Shown here piece after piece: positions 17,321-24,802 of a stretch of DNA of 33,335 nucleotides. Both the position numbers and the translations under genes were made by a program. This stretch comes from Arcobacter sp. (GTDB taxonomy: Bacteria; Campylobacterota; Campylobacteria; Campylobacterales; Arcobacteraceae). The stretch lies in NCBI GenBank assembly GCA_003252105.1, contig QKDL01000093.1, positions 1 through 33,335 of the forward strand. Reading direction: 5' to 3'. Every line of letters starts with the position of its first letter. Position 1 is the first letter of the stretch. The notes under the pieces are model-generated. The model searched no databases. It was not told where the DNA came from and was given only the letters and a program-made list of their open reading frames with translations.

Positions 17321-17338
17321 ATTGTGAAATTTCACAAT
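17321..17338. promoter_or_regulatory. 18-bp perfect palindrome in TAXI leader (operator candidate)
   Basis: ATTGTGAAATTTCACAAT is a perfect palindrome located just downstream of the predicted start of the TAXI transcript, with a second partial half-site CTGTGAAAAG at 17341-17350. The position suits a repressor site. The spacing TGTGA-N4-TCACA is two bases shorter than a CRP/FNR-type site. Confidence 0.5.
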
Positions 17339-17348
17339 AACTGTGAAA

Positions 17349-17357
17349 AGTATAACA
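17349..17357 (-). promoter_or_regulatory. Extended -10 box of the TAXI operon
   Basis: On the minus strand TGT-TATACT (17357 down to 17349) forms an extended -10 box. The predicted start is near 17342, giving a leader of about 55 bases that includes the palindrome and the AAGGAGAG ribosome site. Confidence 0.45.
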
Positions 17358-17416
17358 TAGTTATATAAAAGTTGTATAAAAATTTCTGTATAGAAAATTT
17401 ATATACATAAAATTTA

Positions 17417-17436
17417 TATTGAAAAATTTTTCAATA
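17417..17436. repeat. 20-bp perfect AT-rich palindrome upstream of hrcA promoter
   Basis: TATTGAAAAATTTTTCAATA is fully self-complementary and ends eight bases before the -35 box of hrcA. It could be an activator or nucleoid-protein site, or a hairpin. No known consensus was matched. Confidence 0.45.
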
Positions 17437-17443
17437 AAAAGAC

Positions 17444-17472
17444 TTGACATTTACTCACTCATATAGTATAAT
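17444..17472 (+). promoter_or_regulatory. Sigma-70 promoter of hrcA-grpE-dnaK
   Basis: TTGACA (17444-17449), a 17-base spacer and TATAAT (17467-17472) match the vegetative consensus perfectly. The start is expected near 17479, inside the CIRCE element. Confidence 0.85.
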
Positions 17473-17476
17473 CATT

Positions 17477-17503
17477 TTAGCAGTTTAAGATTTAAAGTGC
17501 TAA
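17477..17503 (+). promoter_or_regulatory. CIRCE element (HrcA operator)
   Basis: TTAGCAGTT, nine bases, then AAGTGCTAA. Consensus CIRCE is TTAGCACTC-N9-GAGTGCTAA: the left arm has two changes and the right arm one, and the arms pair at eight of nine positions. It overlaps the predicted transcription start of hrcA, as expected for HrcA autorepression. Confidence 0.88.
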
Positions 17504-17519
17504 AAACGAAAAAGTGAAT

Positions 17520-18314
17520 ATGAAAATGGATAAAAAAGAATTTTTATTACACTCAATTATAAAAGCGTATATAGAGCATTTAGAACCAATTGGGTCTTCT
17601 CAATTAAAATCTATGTATGATATTACATACTCACCTGCTACTATTAGAGGTTACTTTAAAAAGTTAGGAGATGAGGGGTTCCTTGCTCAAGAACATGTAA
17701 GTAGTGGAAGAACTCCAACTACTGAGGCATTAAAGCTTTATTGGGGAGAAAAATTAGATTTCAAACTTGACTTTGTAAATGAAAAAGCTGTTGAATATCT
17801 TTCTCATGATATTGGCTTAACTGTTTTTTTACAAGAACAAAAGTCTGATTTATTAAAAGATATTTTAAATGTAGAAAATAGATATATGATTTTAGAGTTT
17901 TCTACTTTTTCTATTACAGTAAAGTTTACAGATCCTTTATATAGATTTTTAAATGATATGGTTGGTTTAGAACTTTCACATATTGTTAATATTTCTAAAC
18001 AAGTAGGAGCAATGGAAATCTATGAAAAAGTTAGTTTATATTTACAAAATAAAAATTTTCATATTTACAATACAAAAGAGTTTTTTTCATTAGCACTTAA
18101 ATTTAACTTTGATGAGCGAAGTATAAATTCGTTTCTTAAAGGTAGAATTTTAGACTCGATTGAAGAAGGTTTATATTTTGATAGAATTGTACCAGAAGGC
18201 TATATAGCAATCTGCCATAACTGTAAAATACAGAACATGGATACAAAGATGTTAGTAGTTGGTGAACTATCAAAAGATTACGAATATTTCTATAATAAAA
18301 TAAGTATGATATAG
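17520..18314 (+). CDS. hrcA: Heat-inducible transcription repressor HrcA
   Basis: HrcA binds CIRCE operators and represses chaperone genes, with activity usually depending on GroEL. The protein of about 264 aa has an N-terminal winged helix with [46 protein letters not shown], the family signature for the recognition helix and wing. The rest is a poorly conserved regulatory domain. Length matches the short HrcA of Campylobacterota rather than the 340-aa Bacillus type. The frame is open from GTG 17514; ATG 17520 and ATG 17526 are alternatives, with no clear Shine-Dalgarno, and 17520 was taken provisionally. It is first gene of hrcA-grpE-dnaK, preceded by its own CIRCE. Confidence 0.93.
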   Translation: MKMDKKEFLLHSIIKAYIEHLEPIGSSQLKSMYDITYSPATIRGYFKKLGDEGFLAQEHVSSGRTPTTEALKLYWGEKLDFKLDFVNEKAVEYLSHDIGLTVFLQEQKSDLLKDILNVENRYMILEFSTFSITVKFTDPLYRFLNDMVGLELSHIVNISKQVGAMEIYEKVSLYLQNKNFHIYNTKEFFSLALKFNFDERSINSFLKGRILDSIEEGLYFDRIVPEGYIAICHNCKIQNMDTKMLVVGELSKDYEYFYNKISMI

Positions 18315-18324
18315 GAGATTAGTT

Positions 18325-18903
18325 TTGAGTGAAAAAACTGAAAATATACAAGAAGAACTAAACAAACAAGTGTCTCAAGAAGAAACTGTAGAAAATACAC
18401 AAGAGGTATCTTCTGAAACAAAAGAATTAACAGCTGAAGATAAAATCGCTCAATTAGAATCACAACTAAAAGAGAGTGAAGATAAATATTTAAGAGTTCA
18501 TGCAGATTTTGAAAATATTAAAAAAAGATTAGAAAAAGAGAAGTATCAAGCTATTGATTACGCAAGTGAAAAATTTGCAAAAGATCTATTAGCTCCAATT
18601 GATACTTTAGAGATGGCATTAGCTGCAGAGGAAGCTTCAAAAGAGCTACCAACAGAAGAACTTTTATCAAAATTAAAAGAGGGTGTAGAGTTAACAATCA
18701 AAAACTTCTATACAGCTTTTGAAAAACATGATATATCAATTGTAGATACAGATGGTGAGTTTGATCCAAACTTCCATGATGCTGTAATGCAAGTTGACAG
18801 CCCAGACCATGAAGATGGACAAATTGTTCAAAGACTTCAAAAGGGTTATAAGTTTAAAGATAGGTTATTAAGACCAGCAATGGTATCAATCTGTAAAAAG
18901 TAA
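18325..18903 (+). CDS. grpE: GrpE nucleotide exchange factor (TTG start)
   Basis: GrpE releases ADP from DnaK in the cytoplasmic chaperone cycle. The 192-aa protein has an acidic, Glu/Gln-rich N-terminal stretch (about 1-50), then a long coiled-coil with [20 protein letters not shown], and the beta domain with [43 protein letters not shown]. All are standard GrpE blocks. The start is TTG at 18325 with AGGAG seven bases upstream; no ATG is available before the conserved region. It begins ten bases after hrcA. Its 3' end forms half of a perfect RNA hairpin that encloses the stop codon. Confidence 0.95.
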   Translation: MSEKTENIQEELNKQVSQEETVENTQEVSSETKELTAEDKIAQLESQLKESEDKYLRVHADFENIKKRLEKEKYQAIDYASEKFAKDLLAPIDTLEMALAAEEASKELPTEELLSKLKEGVELTIKNFYTAFEKHDISIVDTDGEFDPNFHDAVMQVDSPDHEDGQIVQRLQKGYKFKDRLLRPAMVSICKK

Positions 18904-18917
18904 ACTTTTTACAGATT
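18888..18917 (+). other. Hairpin 1 enclosing the grpE stop codon
   Basis: A perfect 13-bp stem (18888-18900 and 18905-18917) has loop TAAA, which contains the grpE TAA. It has no trailing T-run, so it looks like a processing or stabilising structure rather than a terminator. Confidence 0.7.
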
Positions 18918-18947
18918 TGACGTTTTACGTCATTGACCGTAAAGTCA
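18918..18947 (+). other. Hairpin 2 between grpE and dnaK
   Basis: It starts on the very next base after hairpin 1. TGAC pairs with GTCA and TTTACG pairs with CGTAAA around an eight-base loop, with a two-base bulge in the left arm. It probably stacks on hairpin 1 in the mRNA. Confidence 0.55.
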
Positions 18948-19005
18948 TAAAACTATTGATATAAAAATTAAAATTTGATAATAAAAATATGATAAGGATA
19001 ATAAA

Positions 19006-20898
19006 ATGAGTAAAGTTATTGGTATAGATTTAGGTACAACAAACTCTTGTATGGCAGTTTATGAAGGTGGTGAAGCAAAAGTAATCCCAAATAAAGAGGG
19101 AAAAAACACTACTCCATCTATTGTTGCTTTTACAGATAAAGGTGAAGTTTTAGTTGGTGATCCTGCAAAAAGACAAGCTATTACAAATCCAGAAAAAACT
19201 ATCTATTCTGTAAAAAGAATTATGGGTCTTATGATGGATGAAGAGAATGCTAAAGAAGCACAATCTAAAGTAGGATATAAAATTGTTAACAGAAACGGTG
19301 CAGCAGCAGTTGAGATTGGAGATAAAGTTTATACTCCACAAGAGATTTCAGCTAAAATTTTAGGAAAATTAAAAGCAGATGCTGAAGAGTATTTAGGTGC
19401 TCCTGTTACTGATGCAGTTATTACAGTTCCTGCATACTTCAATGATGCACAAAGAAAAGCAACTCAAGAAGCAGGTACTATTGCTGGTTTAAATGTATTA
19501 AGAATCATCAATGAGCCAACTGCTGCTTCATTAGCATATGGTTTAGATAAAAAAGGTGAAGAAAAAGTTCTTGTATACGATTTAGGTGGTGGTACATTTG
19601 ATGTTACTGTTCTTGAAATTGGTGATGGAACATTTGAAGTACTTTCAACTGATGGTAATGCATTCCTAGGTGGGGATGATTTTGATAACGCTATTATTGA
19701 TTGGTTAGCAAAAGAGTTCAAAGATGAGAATGGTTTTGATATTAAAAATGACAAAATGGCTCTTCAAAGATTAAAAGATGCAGCTGAAAATGCTAAAAAA
19801 GAGTTATCTTCTGCTGAATCAACAGAGATTAACTTACCATTTATCTCTATGGGAAGTGCAGGACCAGTTCACTTAGTTAAATCTTTAACTAGAGCTAAAT
19901 TTGAGTCTATGACAGAGCATTTAATCTCTGAAACATTACAACATATTAAAACTGCACTTAAAGATGCAGGTTTAGATAAAGGTGAAATTCAAGAAGTAAT
20001 CATGGTTGGTGGTTCAACAAGATTACCAAAAGCAAATAAAGTTGTAAAAGAATTCTTTGGAAAAGATTTAAATAAAGGTGTAAACCCTGATGAGGTTGTT
20101 GCTGCTGGTGCTGCTGTTCAAGCTGGTGTTTTAAGAGGAGATGTTAAAGATGTATTATTACTAGATGTTACTCCTTTATCACTTGGAATTGAAACTTTAG
20201 GTGGAGTTGCTACTAAATTAATTGACAAAGGTACAACAATCCCTGTTAAAAAATCTCAAGTTTTCTCAACAGCTGAAGATAATCAACCAGCTGTATCAAT
20301 TCACGTAGTACAAGGTGAAAGAGAGTTTGCAAAAGATAATAAATCTTTAGGTATGTTTGAACTTTCAGATATTCCAGCAGCTCCAAGAGGTGTTCCTCAA
20401 ATTGAAGTAACATTTGATATAGATGCAAATGGTGTTTTAAATGTATCTGCTAAAGATAAAGGGACTGGAAAAGAAAACAAAATTACTATCTCTGGTTCAT
20501 CTGGATTAAGTGATGAAGAGATTGAAAAAATGGTAAATGAAGCAGAAGCAAACAAAGAAGCTGATGCAAAAAGAAAAGAGGTAATTGAAATTAGAAATCA
20601 AGCTGATGCATTATTACACTCAACAAGAAAAACTTTAGAAGAAAATGAAAGTGCAGTTTCTGAAGAAGAGAAAAAAGCTATTATTGATGCTGCAGCTGAT
20701 TTAGAAACACTTCTAAAAGATGAAAATGCAACAAAAGAGCAAATTGAAGAGAAAGTTAAAGCATTAACAGAAAAATCTCACAAATTAGCTGAAGCTATGT
20801 ATGCAAAAGAGCAACAAGCAGGTGGTCAAGCAGGAGCTCAACCAAATGCTAAAGCTAAAAAAGATGACGATGATGTTATCGATGCTGAAGTAGAGTAA
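19006..20898 (+). CDS. dnaK: Molecular chaperone DnaK (Hsp70)
   Basis: This ATP-dependent Hsp70 chaperone has 630 aa. The ATPase domain opens with [18 protein letters not shown] and includes [44 protein letters not shown] and VGGSTRLPK. The [14 protein letters not shown] linker begins the substrate-binding domain. The helical lid ends in a Gln/Gly-rich tail and the EEVD-like bacterial terminus [11 protein letters not shown] good AAGGA ribosome site lies seven bases before the ATG. It is the third gene of the heat-shock operon, separated from grpE by 102 bases with two hairpins and then an AT-rich leader that could hold an internal promoter. dnaJ is not in the window. Confidence 0.98.
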   Translation: MSKVIGIDLGTTNSCMAVYEGGEAKVIPNKEGKNTTPSIVAFTDKGEVLVGDPAKRQAITNPEKTIYSVKRIMGLMMDEENAKEAQSKVGYKIVNRNGAAAVEIGDKVYTPQEISAKILGKLKADAEEYLGAPVTDAVITVPAYFNDAQRKATQEAGTIAGLNVLRIINEPTAASLAYGLDKKGEEKVLVYDLGGGTFDVTVLEIGDGTFEVLSTDGNAFLGGDDFDNAIIDWLAKEFKDENGFDIKNDKMALQRLKDAAENAKKELSSAESTEINLPFISMGSAGPVHLVKSLTRAKFESMTEHLISETLQHIKTALKDAGLDKGEIQEVIMVGGSTRLPKANKVVKEFFGKDLNKGVNPDEVVAAGAAVQAGVLRGDVKDVLLLDVTPLSLGIETLGGVATKLIDKGTTIPVKKSQVFSTAEDNQPAVSIHVVQGEREFAKDNKSLGMFELSDIPAAPRGVPQIEVTFDIDANGVLNVSAKDKGTGKENKITISGSSGLSDEEIEKMVNEAEANKEADAKRKEVIEIRNQADALLHSTRKTLEENESAVSEEEKKAIIDAAADLETLLKDENATKEQIEEKVKALTEKSHKLAEAMYAKEQQAGGQAGAQPNAKAKKDDDDVIDAEVE

Positions 20899-20910
20899 TA
20901 ACTCTGCTTC
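20887..20910 (+). other. Hairpin spanning the dnaK stop codon
   Basis: A 10-bp stem with one T-G wobble (20887-20896 and 20901-20910) surrounds loop AATA and includes the dnaK TAA. It ends on the base before the next ATG (20911). It may limit ribosome access to that start. Confidence 0.55.
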
Positions 20911-21192
20911 ATGCAAACTATTATTTTTTTACTTATACTATTTTTAATCTCTATTTTTTCTATACTTTTATATTATAAAAATAAACATTCTCGTGTTGAT
21001 AAACTAAATTCTGGTGAGTGTCCAGCTTGCGGTCAAAAAACTAGAGTTTTTTATGATGAAAATACAAAAACTACCTTTAAATCAGAAATTATTACTACAA
21101 GATTACTAAAAGGTAAAGATTGTTCAGGTGTAAAAGATATTGAATATACCTGTAAATCTTGTGGCTTAAAAGAAGTATATTCACAAGTTTAG
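20911..21192 (+). CDS. Small membrane-anchored zinc-ribbon protein
   Basis: I do not recognise a named family. The 93-aa protein has one N-terminal membrane helix (about 3-21). A soluble part carries two CxxC knuckles, CPACG (about 37-41) and CKSCG (about 81-85), spaced as in a zinc ribbon, plus an additional Cys in KDCSGVKD. The short positively charged YYKNKHSR after the helix suggests a cytoplasmic C-terminus. It starts only 12 bases after dnaK with no clear ribosome site and directly behind a hairpin, so translation may depend on dnaK read-through or coupling. A role in quality control is only a guess from the context. Confidence 0.75.
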   Translation: MQTIIFLLILFLISIFSILLYYKNKHSRVDKLNSGECPACGQKTRVFYDENTKTTFKSEIITTRLLKGKDCSGVKDIEYTCKSCGLKEVYSQV

Positions 21193-21253
21193 CTTTGATT
21201 AACTTTTAGATGTTAAGATTGCATAGTTAAAATTAACAATCGTGAGGTTATAT

Positions 21254-22345
21254 ATGAAGTCTATTATTTTTACAATTTTTATTTCTATCTTAGTTTTTAC
21301 AGGGTGTACCCCTAAATACGAGGTTATTGAAGATGTTTCACCTAAAGCAAAATTAAAAAAAGTTACTTTCAATGATATACCAGGTTTTTATGAAGATGAT
21401 TTAGAATTAGCTTTTGAGGTATTTAAAAAAGATTGTAAACGTTCTTATAAATTTGATTTATTTAAAAATGTATGTGAAAAAGCTAAAGAGTATACAAATG
21501 CTTCTGAATTTTTTACAACAAACTTTACTCCATATGAATTGGTTAATAAAGATGGTTCAAATTTAGGAACTATTACCGGATATTTTGAACCTTTATTAAA
21601 TGGTAGTTTAGAAAAAAGTGAAAAATATAAATATCCCATATATAAAACACCTGATGATATGATAATTGTTGATCTTACCGATATATATCCAGAATTAAAA
21701 AAATATAGATTAAGAGGTAAAGTAGAAGGGAATAAACTTATCCCATATGATGATAGAAAAAAGATAAATGATAGGGCTGATTTAGAAGCTATTTGTTATG
21801 TTGACGATAGGTTAGACCTATTTTTTCTTCAAATTCAAGGTTCTGGTAAAGTAAGACTTGAAAATGGAGAAATGCTAAATATAGGTTATGCAAATCAAAA
21901 TGGACATAAGTTTACAGGAATAGGAAAAGTTTTATTAAAAGAGGATGTTTTAGAAGGTTATGGAGCTACTATGCAAGGGATTAAAGCATATTTAAAAGAT
22001 AATCCAAAAAGAATGGATGAGATTTTAAACCAAAATAAAAGTTATATTTTCTTTTCAGAGAGAAAAGTTGGAGCTTCAGGAGCTTTAGGGACACCACTTA
22101 GAGGTTATAGGAATCTTGCAGTTGATAGAAGATATATCCCTCTTGGAATGCCAGTATTTATAAATACAAAAAATTCAGTAACAAATGAACCTATTGCAAA
22201 CCTAACAGTGGCAGCTGATGTAGGTGGGGCAATTAAAGGACAAATAAGAGCTGATTTCTTTTATGGTTTTGGGAAAGATGCAGAGCTTTTTGCTGGTGGA
22301 ATGCATGAAAAAGGAACATTAACTATTTTAGTTCCAAATGATTAA
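21254..22345 (+). CDS. mltA: Membrane-bound lytic murein transglycosylase A (MltA)
   Basis: This outer-membrane lipoprotein cleaves peptidoglycan glycan strands to 1,6-anhydro products. The 363-aa precursor has a lipoprotein signal peptide with the lipidation Cys at 18 (VFTGC). The MltA domain includes ITGYFEPLLNGS, YPIYKTPDDMI, LIPYDDRKKI and FFLQIQGSGKVRLENG. The C-terminal 3D domain has SGALGTPLRGYRNLAVDRRYIPLGMPVFI and the catalytic Asp in AADVGGAIKGQIRADFFYGFG, compared with LDVGGAIKGQ in E. coli MltA. An upstream in-frame GTG at 21242 was rejected: ATG 21254 has GAGG five to six bases ahead and gives a proper signal peptide. Confidence 0.94.
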   Translation: MKSIIFTIFISILVFTGCTPKYEVIEDVSPKAKLKKVTFNDIPGFYEDDLELAFEVFKKDCKRSYKFDLFKNVCEKAKEYTNASEFFTTNFTPYELVNKDGSNLGTITGYFEPLLNGSLEKSEKYKYPIYKTPDDMIIVDLTDIYPELKKYRLRGKVEGNKLIPYDDRKKINDRADLEAICYVDDRLDLFFLQIQGSGKVRLENGEMLNIGYANQNGHKFTGIGKVLLKEDVLEGYGATMQGIKAYLKDNPKRMDEILNQNKSYIFFSERKVGASGALGTPLRGYRNLAVDRRYIPLGMPVFINTKNSVTNEPIANLTVAADVGGAIKGQIRADFFYGFGKDAELFAGGMHEKGTLTILVPND

Positions 22346-22374
22346 GATATAGACTCTTTTGAGTCTATATCTTA
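22343..22374. terminator. Bidirectional terminator after mltA
   Basis: A perfect 14-bp inverted repeat (22343-22356 and 22361-22374) encloses a TTTT loop. Its outer ends are exactly the TAA of mltA and the TAA of the convergent small gene, so the stem is shared symmetrically by both genes. Confidence 0.85.
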
Positions 22375-22611
22375 GCTACAGTGTCCACCACCACAGCAAC
22401 CAGATGGTTTGTCTTGAGCAAATGTGATTACAAAGTTGTCATTGAATTCTACTAAATCAAAATCATGTTTACCACAGAACTCTTCGTTCATTTGGTTTTT
22501 CATCTCGATTGCTTTACTTAATGCATCATCTTTTGATTCAATTTGTAAATTATTGATTAAATCACTTCTTTTAAAACATCCACACTCTTTTTCTACTTTA
22601 ACTGTAAACAT
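22372..22611 (-). CDS. Small cysteine-rich protein, putative metal binder
   Basis: I do not recognise a characterised family. The 79-aa protein has no signal peptide. Six cysteines lie in three clusters: ECGCFKRS near residue 10, EFCGKHDF near 45, and the C-terminal CCGGGHCS ending the chain. The middle is a plain alpha/beta stretch (DLINNLQIESKDDALSKAIEMKNQMNEE) followed by LVEFNDNFVITFAQ. The terminal CCGGGHC with a His suggests metal binding or metal-cofactor handling, which is inference only. AAGGAATTAAC before the ATG is a good ribosome site. It is monocistronic, convergent with mltA and divergent from psd. Confidence 0.85.
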   Translation of the reverse strand: MFTVKVEKECGCFKRSDLINNLQIESKDDALSKAIEMKNQMNEEFCGKHDFDLVEFNDNFVITFAQDKPSGCCGGGHCS

Positions 22612-22777
22612 TGTTAATTCCTTTTATAATAATTTGTATTTTGTAAATCGAAGATTAACAAATTTAGTTCAAAAAATTCTTATAAATTTAGGTTAAATAA
22701 CAATTTTAAAAAATAGTATTTTTTCTATTTTAATTTGGTATTGGATAAAATACAAAAAAATAAAAACAAGGGTTTTA

Positions 22778-23590
22778 ATGCATATTACAAATTTGATTTC
22801 TCAATATTTTGGTATTTTTGCAAAAATGGAGTTTCCATCTGTTATACAAAAGGTAATAAATAGTTCATATGTAAAGTTTCTAAAACTTGACATGAGTGAA
22901 TTTAGAAATGCAAAATATTATAAATCGTTAAATGATTTATTTACAAGAGAATTAGCAATTCCAAGAGAGATTAATAAGGATTCTGATAGTTTTATTTCAC
23001 CTTGCGATAGTTATATAACTCAATGTGGGAAATTAAAAAACGATTTACTTTTGCAAATAAAAGGTATGGAGTATAGTGTTGAAGAGCTATTAACATATTA
23101 TAGTGCTGAAAATTATGAAAAGGTGAGTAATGGTTCTTATATGAATTTTTATTTATCACCAAAAGATTATCACAGATATCATGCACCTTGTGATTTTAAA
23201 GTTAAAAAACTTATCCATGTTCCAGGAAAACTTTATCCAGTAAATCTAAAATATTTAAATAAACAAATAGATTTATTTATTGAAAATGAAAGAGTGATTT
23301 TAGAGTGTACTTATGAAGATAAACTTTTTTATATGGTTTTTGTAGGTGCCTTAAATGTAGGACAAATGGTTTTTAACTTTGAGAAAAAAGTTGAAACAAA
23401 TAATGAAACAAATGAGATAAAAGTATATGAATATGAAGATCTAAACATAAAAAAAGGTCAATGTTTAGGATATTTTAAAATGGGTTCAACTATTGTAATG
23501 ATTTGGGAAAAAGATTTTGTAAAACTTGAAAACTTATTAGAACAAAATGTTAAATTTGGTCAAGTTATTGCAAAAAAAATTAACAATTAA
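22778..23590 (+). CDS. psd: Phosphatidylserine decarboxylase
   Basis: This pyruvoyl enzyme of the inner membrane decarboxylates phosphatidylserine to phosphatidylethanolamine. The 270-aa proenzyme has SLNDLFTREL (about 50-59), SPCDSYI with the conserved Asp (77), YLSPKDYHRYHAPCDF with the active-site His pair (132, 135), VPGKLYPVN, and the self-cleavage site GST (236-238) in YFKMGSTIVMIW. Cleavage before Ser237 would yield a small alpha chain carrying pyruvoyl. The consensus LGST reads MGST, a mild change. An AAGGG ribosome site precedes the ATG. It stands alone, flanked by unrelated small genes. Confidence 0.95.
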   Translation: MHITNLISQYFGIFAKMEFPSVIQKVINSSYVKFLKLDMSEFRNAKYYKSLNDLFTRELAIPREINKDSDSFISPCDSYITQCGKLKNDLLLQIKGMEYSVEELLTYYSAENYEKVSNGSYMNFYLSPKDYHRYHAPCDFKVKKLIHVPGKLYPVNLKYLNKQIDLFIENERVILECTYEDKLFYMVFVGALNVGQMVFNFEKKVETNNETNEIKVYEYEDLNIKKGQCLGYFKMGSTIVMIWEKDFVKLENLLEQNVKFGQVIAKKINN

Positions 23591-23678
23591 AAATAGTAAA
23601 TAATAAAGAAGTTTTAAGATAATAAAAGTTTGTTTTTGCAAAAATAGATTACATTAAAATTTTACAAAAGGATTTAAA

Positions 23679-23906
23679 ATGGCAACTACAGAATTAGGGG
23701 TTCTTCCTCTTCATGGAACAAAAAAAGGAGTTATCTCAATTTCAAATGTAAGTGAACCATATGGGCAAGGAACGCCAGATATTGTTAGTATTGGAATATC
23801 GTTAAATGGGAAAGATATTGAATGGAAATCACATATTCCATATGAAAATTTAGATGATGTAATAGCGATTTTACAAAAAGCAAGTGATGCTAAAAAAGAC
23901 TCTTAA
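23679..23906 (+). CDS. Conserved-looking small protein of unknown function
   Basis: I do not recognise this 75-aa protein. It has no signal peptide, membrane helix or Cys. The sequence reads like a small beta-rich domain (GVISISNVSEPYGQGTPDIVSIGISLNGKDIEWKSHIPY) followed by one helix (ENLDDVIAILQKASDA). AAAAGGAT seven bases before the ATG is a strong ribosome site, and a clean terminator follows, so it is probably a real, separately transcribed gene. It is convergent with the rhodanese gene. Confidence 0.8.
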   Translation: MATTELGVLPLHGTKKGVISISNVSEPYGQGTPDIVSIGISLNGKDIEWKSHIPYENLDDVIAILQKASDAKKDS

Positions 23907-23917
23907 TAGAGTCTTTT
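23894..23917. terminator. Bidirectional terminator (75-aa gene / rhodanese)
   Basis: A 10-bp stem, AAAAGACTCT (23894-23903) and AGAGTCTTTT (23908-23917), has loop TAAT. T-runs follow on both strands. The plus-strand stop TAA lies in the loop and the minus-strand stop begins in the right arm. Confidence 0.85.
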
Positions 23918-24275
23918 AGGCATCAAAAACTACTTCTCTATCCTCTTCTAACCACAAAGCCATCCCACCCATTAAGTGAGAACAATTTTTATATCCATGT
24001 TGTTCAATTAAATAGTTACCTACAACTCTAGTTCTATTTGCATGGGCACAAATAAGTACAAAAGCTTGTTCTTTTGAAGTTACAAGTTTTTGAAACTCTC
24101 TTAGCCAAGTTGGTATATCATGATTACCATATTCATCAAAAAAAGTTAGTTTAAAAGCATTTTTAATAACTCCTGTGTATTCCCACTCATCTTTTCTTCT
24201 AATATCTATCATAACAACATTATCTTTTATCATATATTCAACACTTTTAGGTGGTAAATCTGTTAGCTCATCCAT
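23916..24275 (-). CDS. Rhodanese-like sulfurtransferase
   Basis: This is a single-domain rhodanese of 119 aa without a signal peptide, likely cytoplasmic. It has NVVMIDIRRKDEWEYTGVIKNAFKLTFFD (the CH2A-like strand and helix) and the active-site loop ICAHANRTRVVGNYL, whose Cys is placed to carry a persulfide. The C-terminal GYKNCSHLMGGMALWLEED is the usual final strand-helix. The six-residue loop CAHANR fits a rhodanese rather than a Cdc25 phosphatase. The donor and acceptor are unknown. It diverges from the thioredoxin-dsbD pair, which also deals with thiol chemistry, but in another compartment. Confidence 0.9.
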   Translation of the reverse strand: MDELTDLPPKSVEYMIKDNVVMIDIRRKDEWEYTGVIKNAFKLTFFDEYGNHDIPTWLREFQKLVTSKEQAFVLICAHANRTRVVGNYLIEQHGYKNCSHLMGGMALWLEEDREVVFDA

Positions 24276-24401
24276 CAGTGCACCTTTTAAATTTTTAAAG
24301 TAATGATATCAAAAAACATTAAGGCAAGGTATAATTTTTTATTATAGTTGAAAATATTAAATTTAATTAAATTGATTAACAAACTCTTTACAATTTTTGT
24401 A

Positions 24402-24407
24402 TATAAT
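24402..24407 (+). promoter_or_regulatory. -10 box of thioredoxin-dsbD operon
   Basis: TATAAT in the context TGTATATAATACG, identical to that at the helicase gene (1534-1546). A possible -35 TTTACA lies upstream. The leader is short and holds AAAAAAGG before the ATG. Confidence 0.6.
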
Positions 24408-24427
24408 ACGACAAAAAAGGTATTTTG

Positions 24428-24793
24428 ATGTTAAAAAAAGTTTTGAGTATTTTTTTGTTAAGTTATATTTCTCTTTTTGCCTTTGAGCATATTACCCCAG
24501 AAAATATAGAAGAAAAACTTAATGAAAAAAAAGTTATCATAGATTTTTATGCCACATGGTGCCCACCTTGTCAGATTCTATCAAAAAATTTAGAAAACTA
24601 TGGCAAAATTAAACCAGATGATGTATATATCTATAAAGTTGATATTGATGAAAATAGAGATATCGCTTTAGACTATGGAGTTCAATCTCTTCCTACTTTA
24701 GCATATTTTAAAGAGGGTAAACTTATCACTAAAAAAGTTGGTATTAGAACTACTAAACAACTTCAAGAAGATATTGATATATATTTAAAATAA
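24428..24793 (+). CDS. Periplasmic thioredoxin-like protein
   Basis: This 121-aa thioredoxin-fold protein has an N-terminal signal sequence (about 1-19, MLKKVLSIFLLSYISLFAF), so it is secreted or membrane-anchored. The active site reads YATWCPPCQILSKN (Cys 45 and 48), and the cis-proline loop is SLPTLAYF. CPPC rather than CGPC suggests a reducing or isomerase role in the periplasm. dsbD, the membrane electron donor for such proteins, begins nine bases downstream, so the two probably work as a pair. The open frame includes a TTG three bases earlier; ATG 24428 was chosen. Confidence 0.9.
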   Translation: MLKKVLSIFLLSYISLFAFEHITPENIEEKLNEKKVIIDFYATWCPPCQILSKNLENYGKIKPDDVYIYKVDIDENRDIALDYGVQSLPTLAYFKEGKLITKKVGIRTTKQLQEDIDIYLK

Positions 24794-24802
24794 GGAAACT
24801 AT

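Noticed and set aside
17321-17338. Canonical CRP/FNR site
   Set aside because: Half-sites resemble TGTGA/TCACA, but the spacer is four rather than six bases; kept only as an operator of unknown family.
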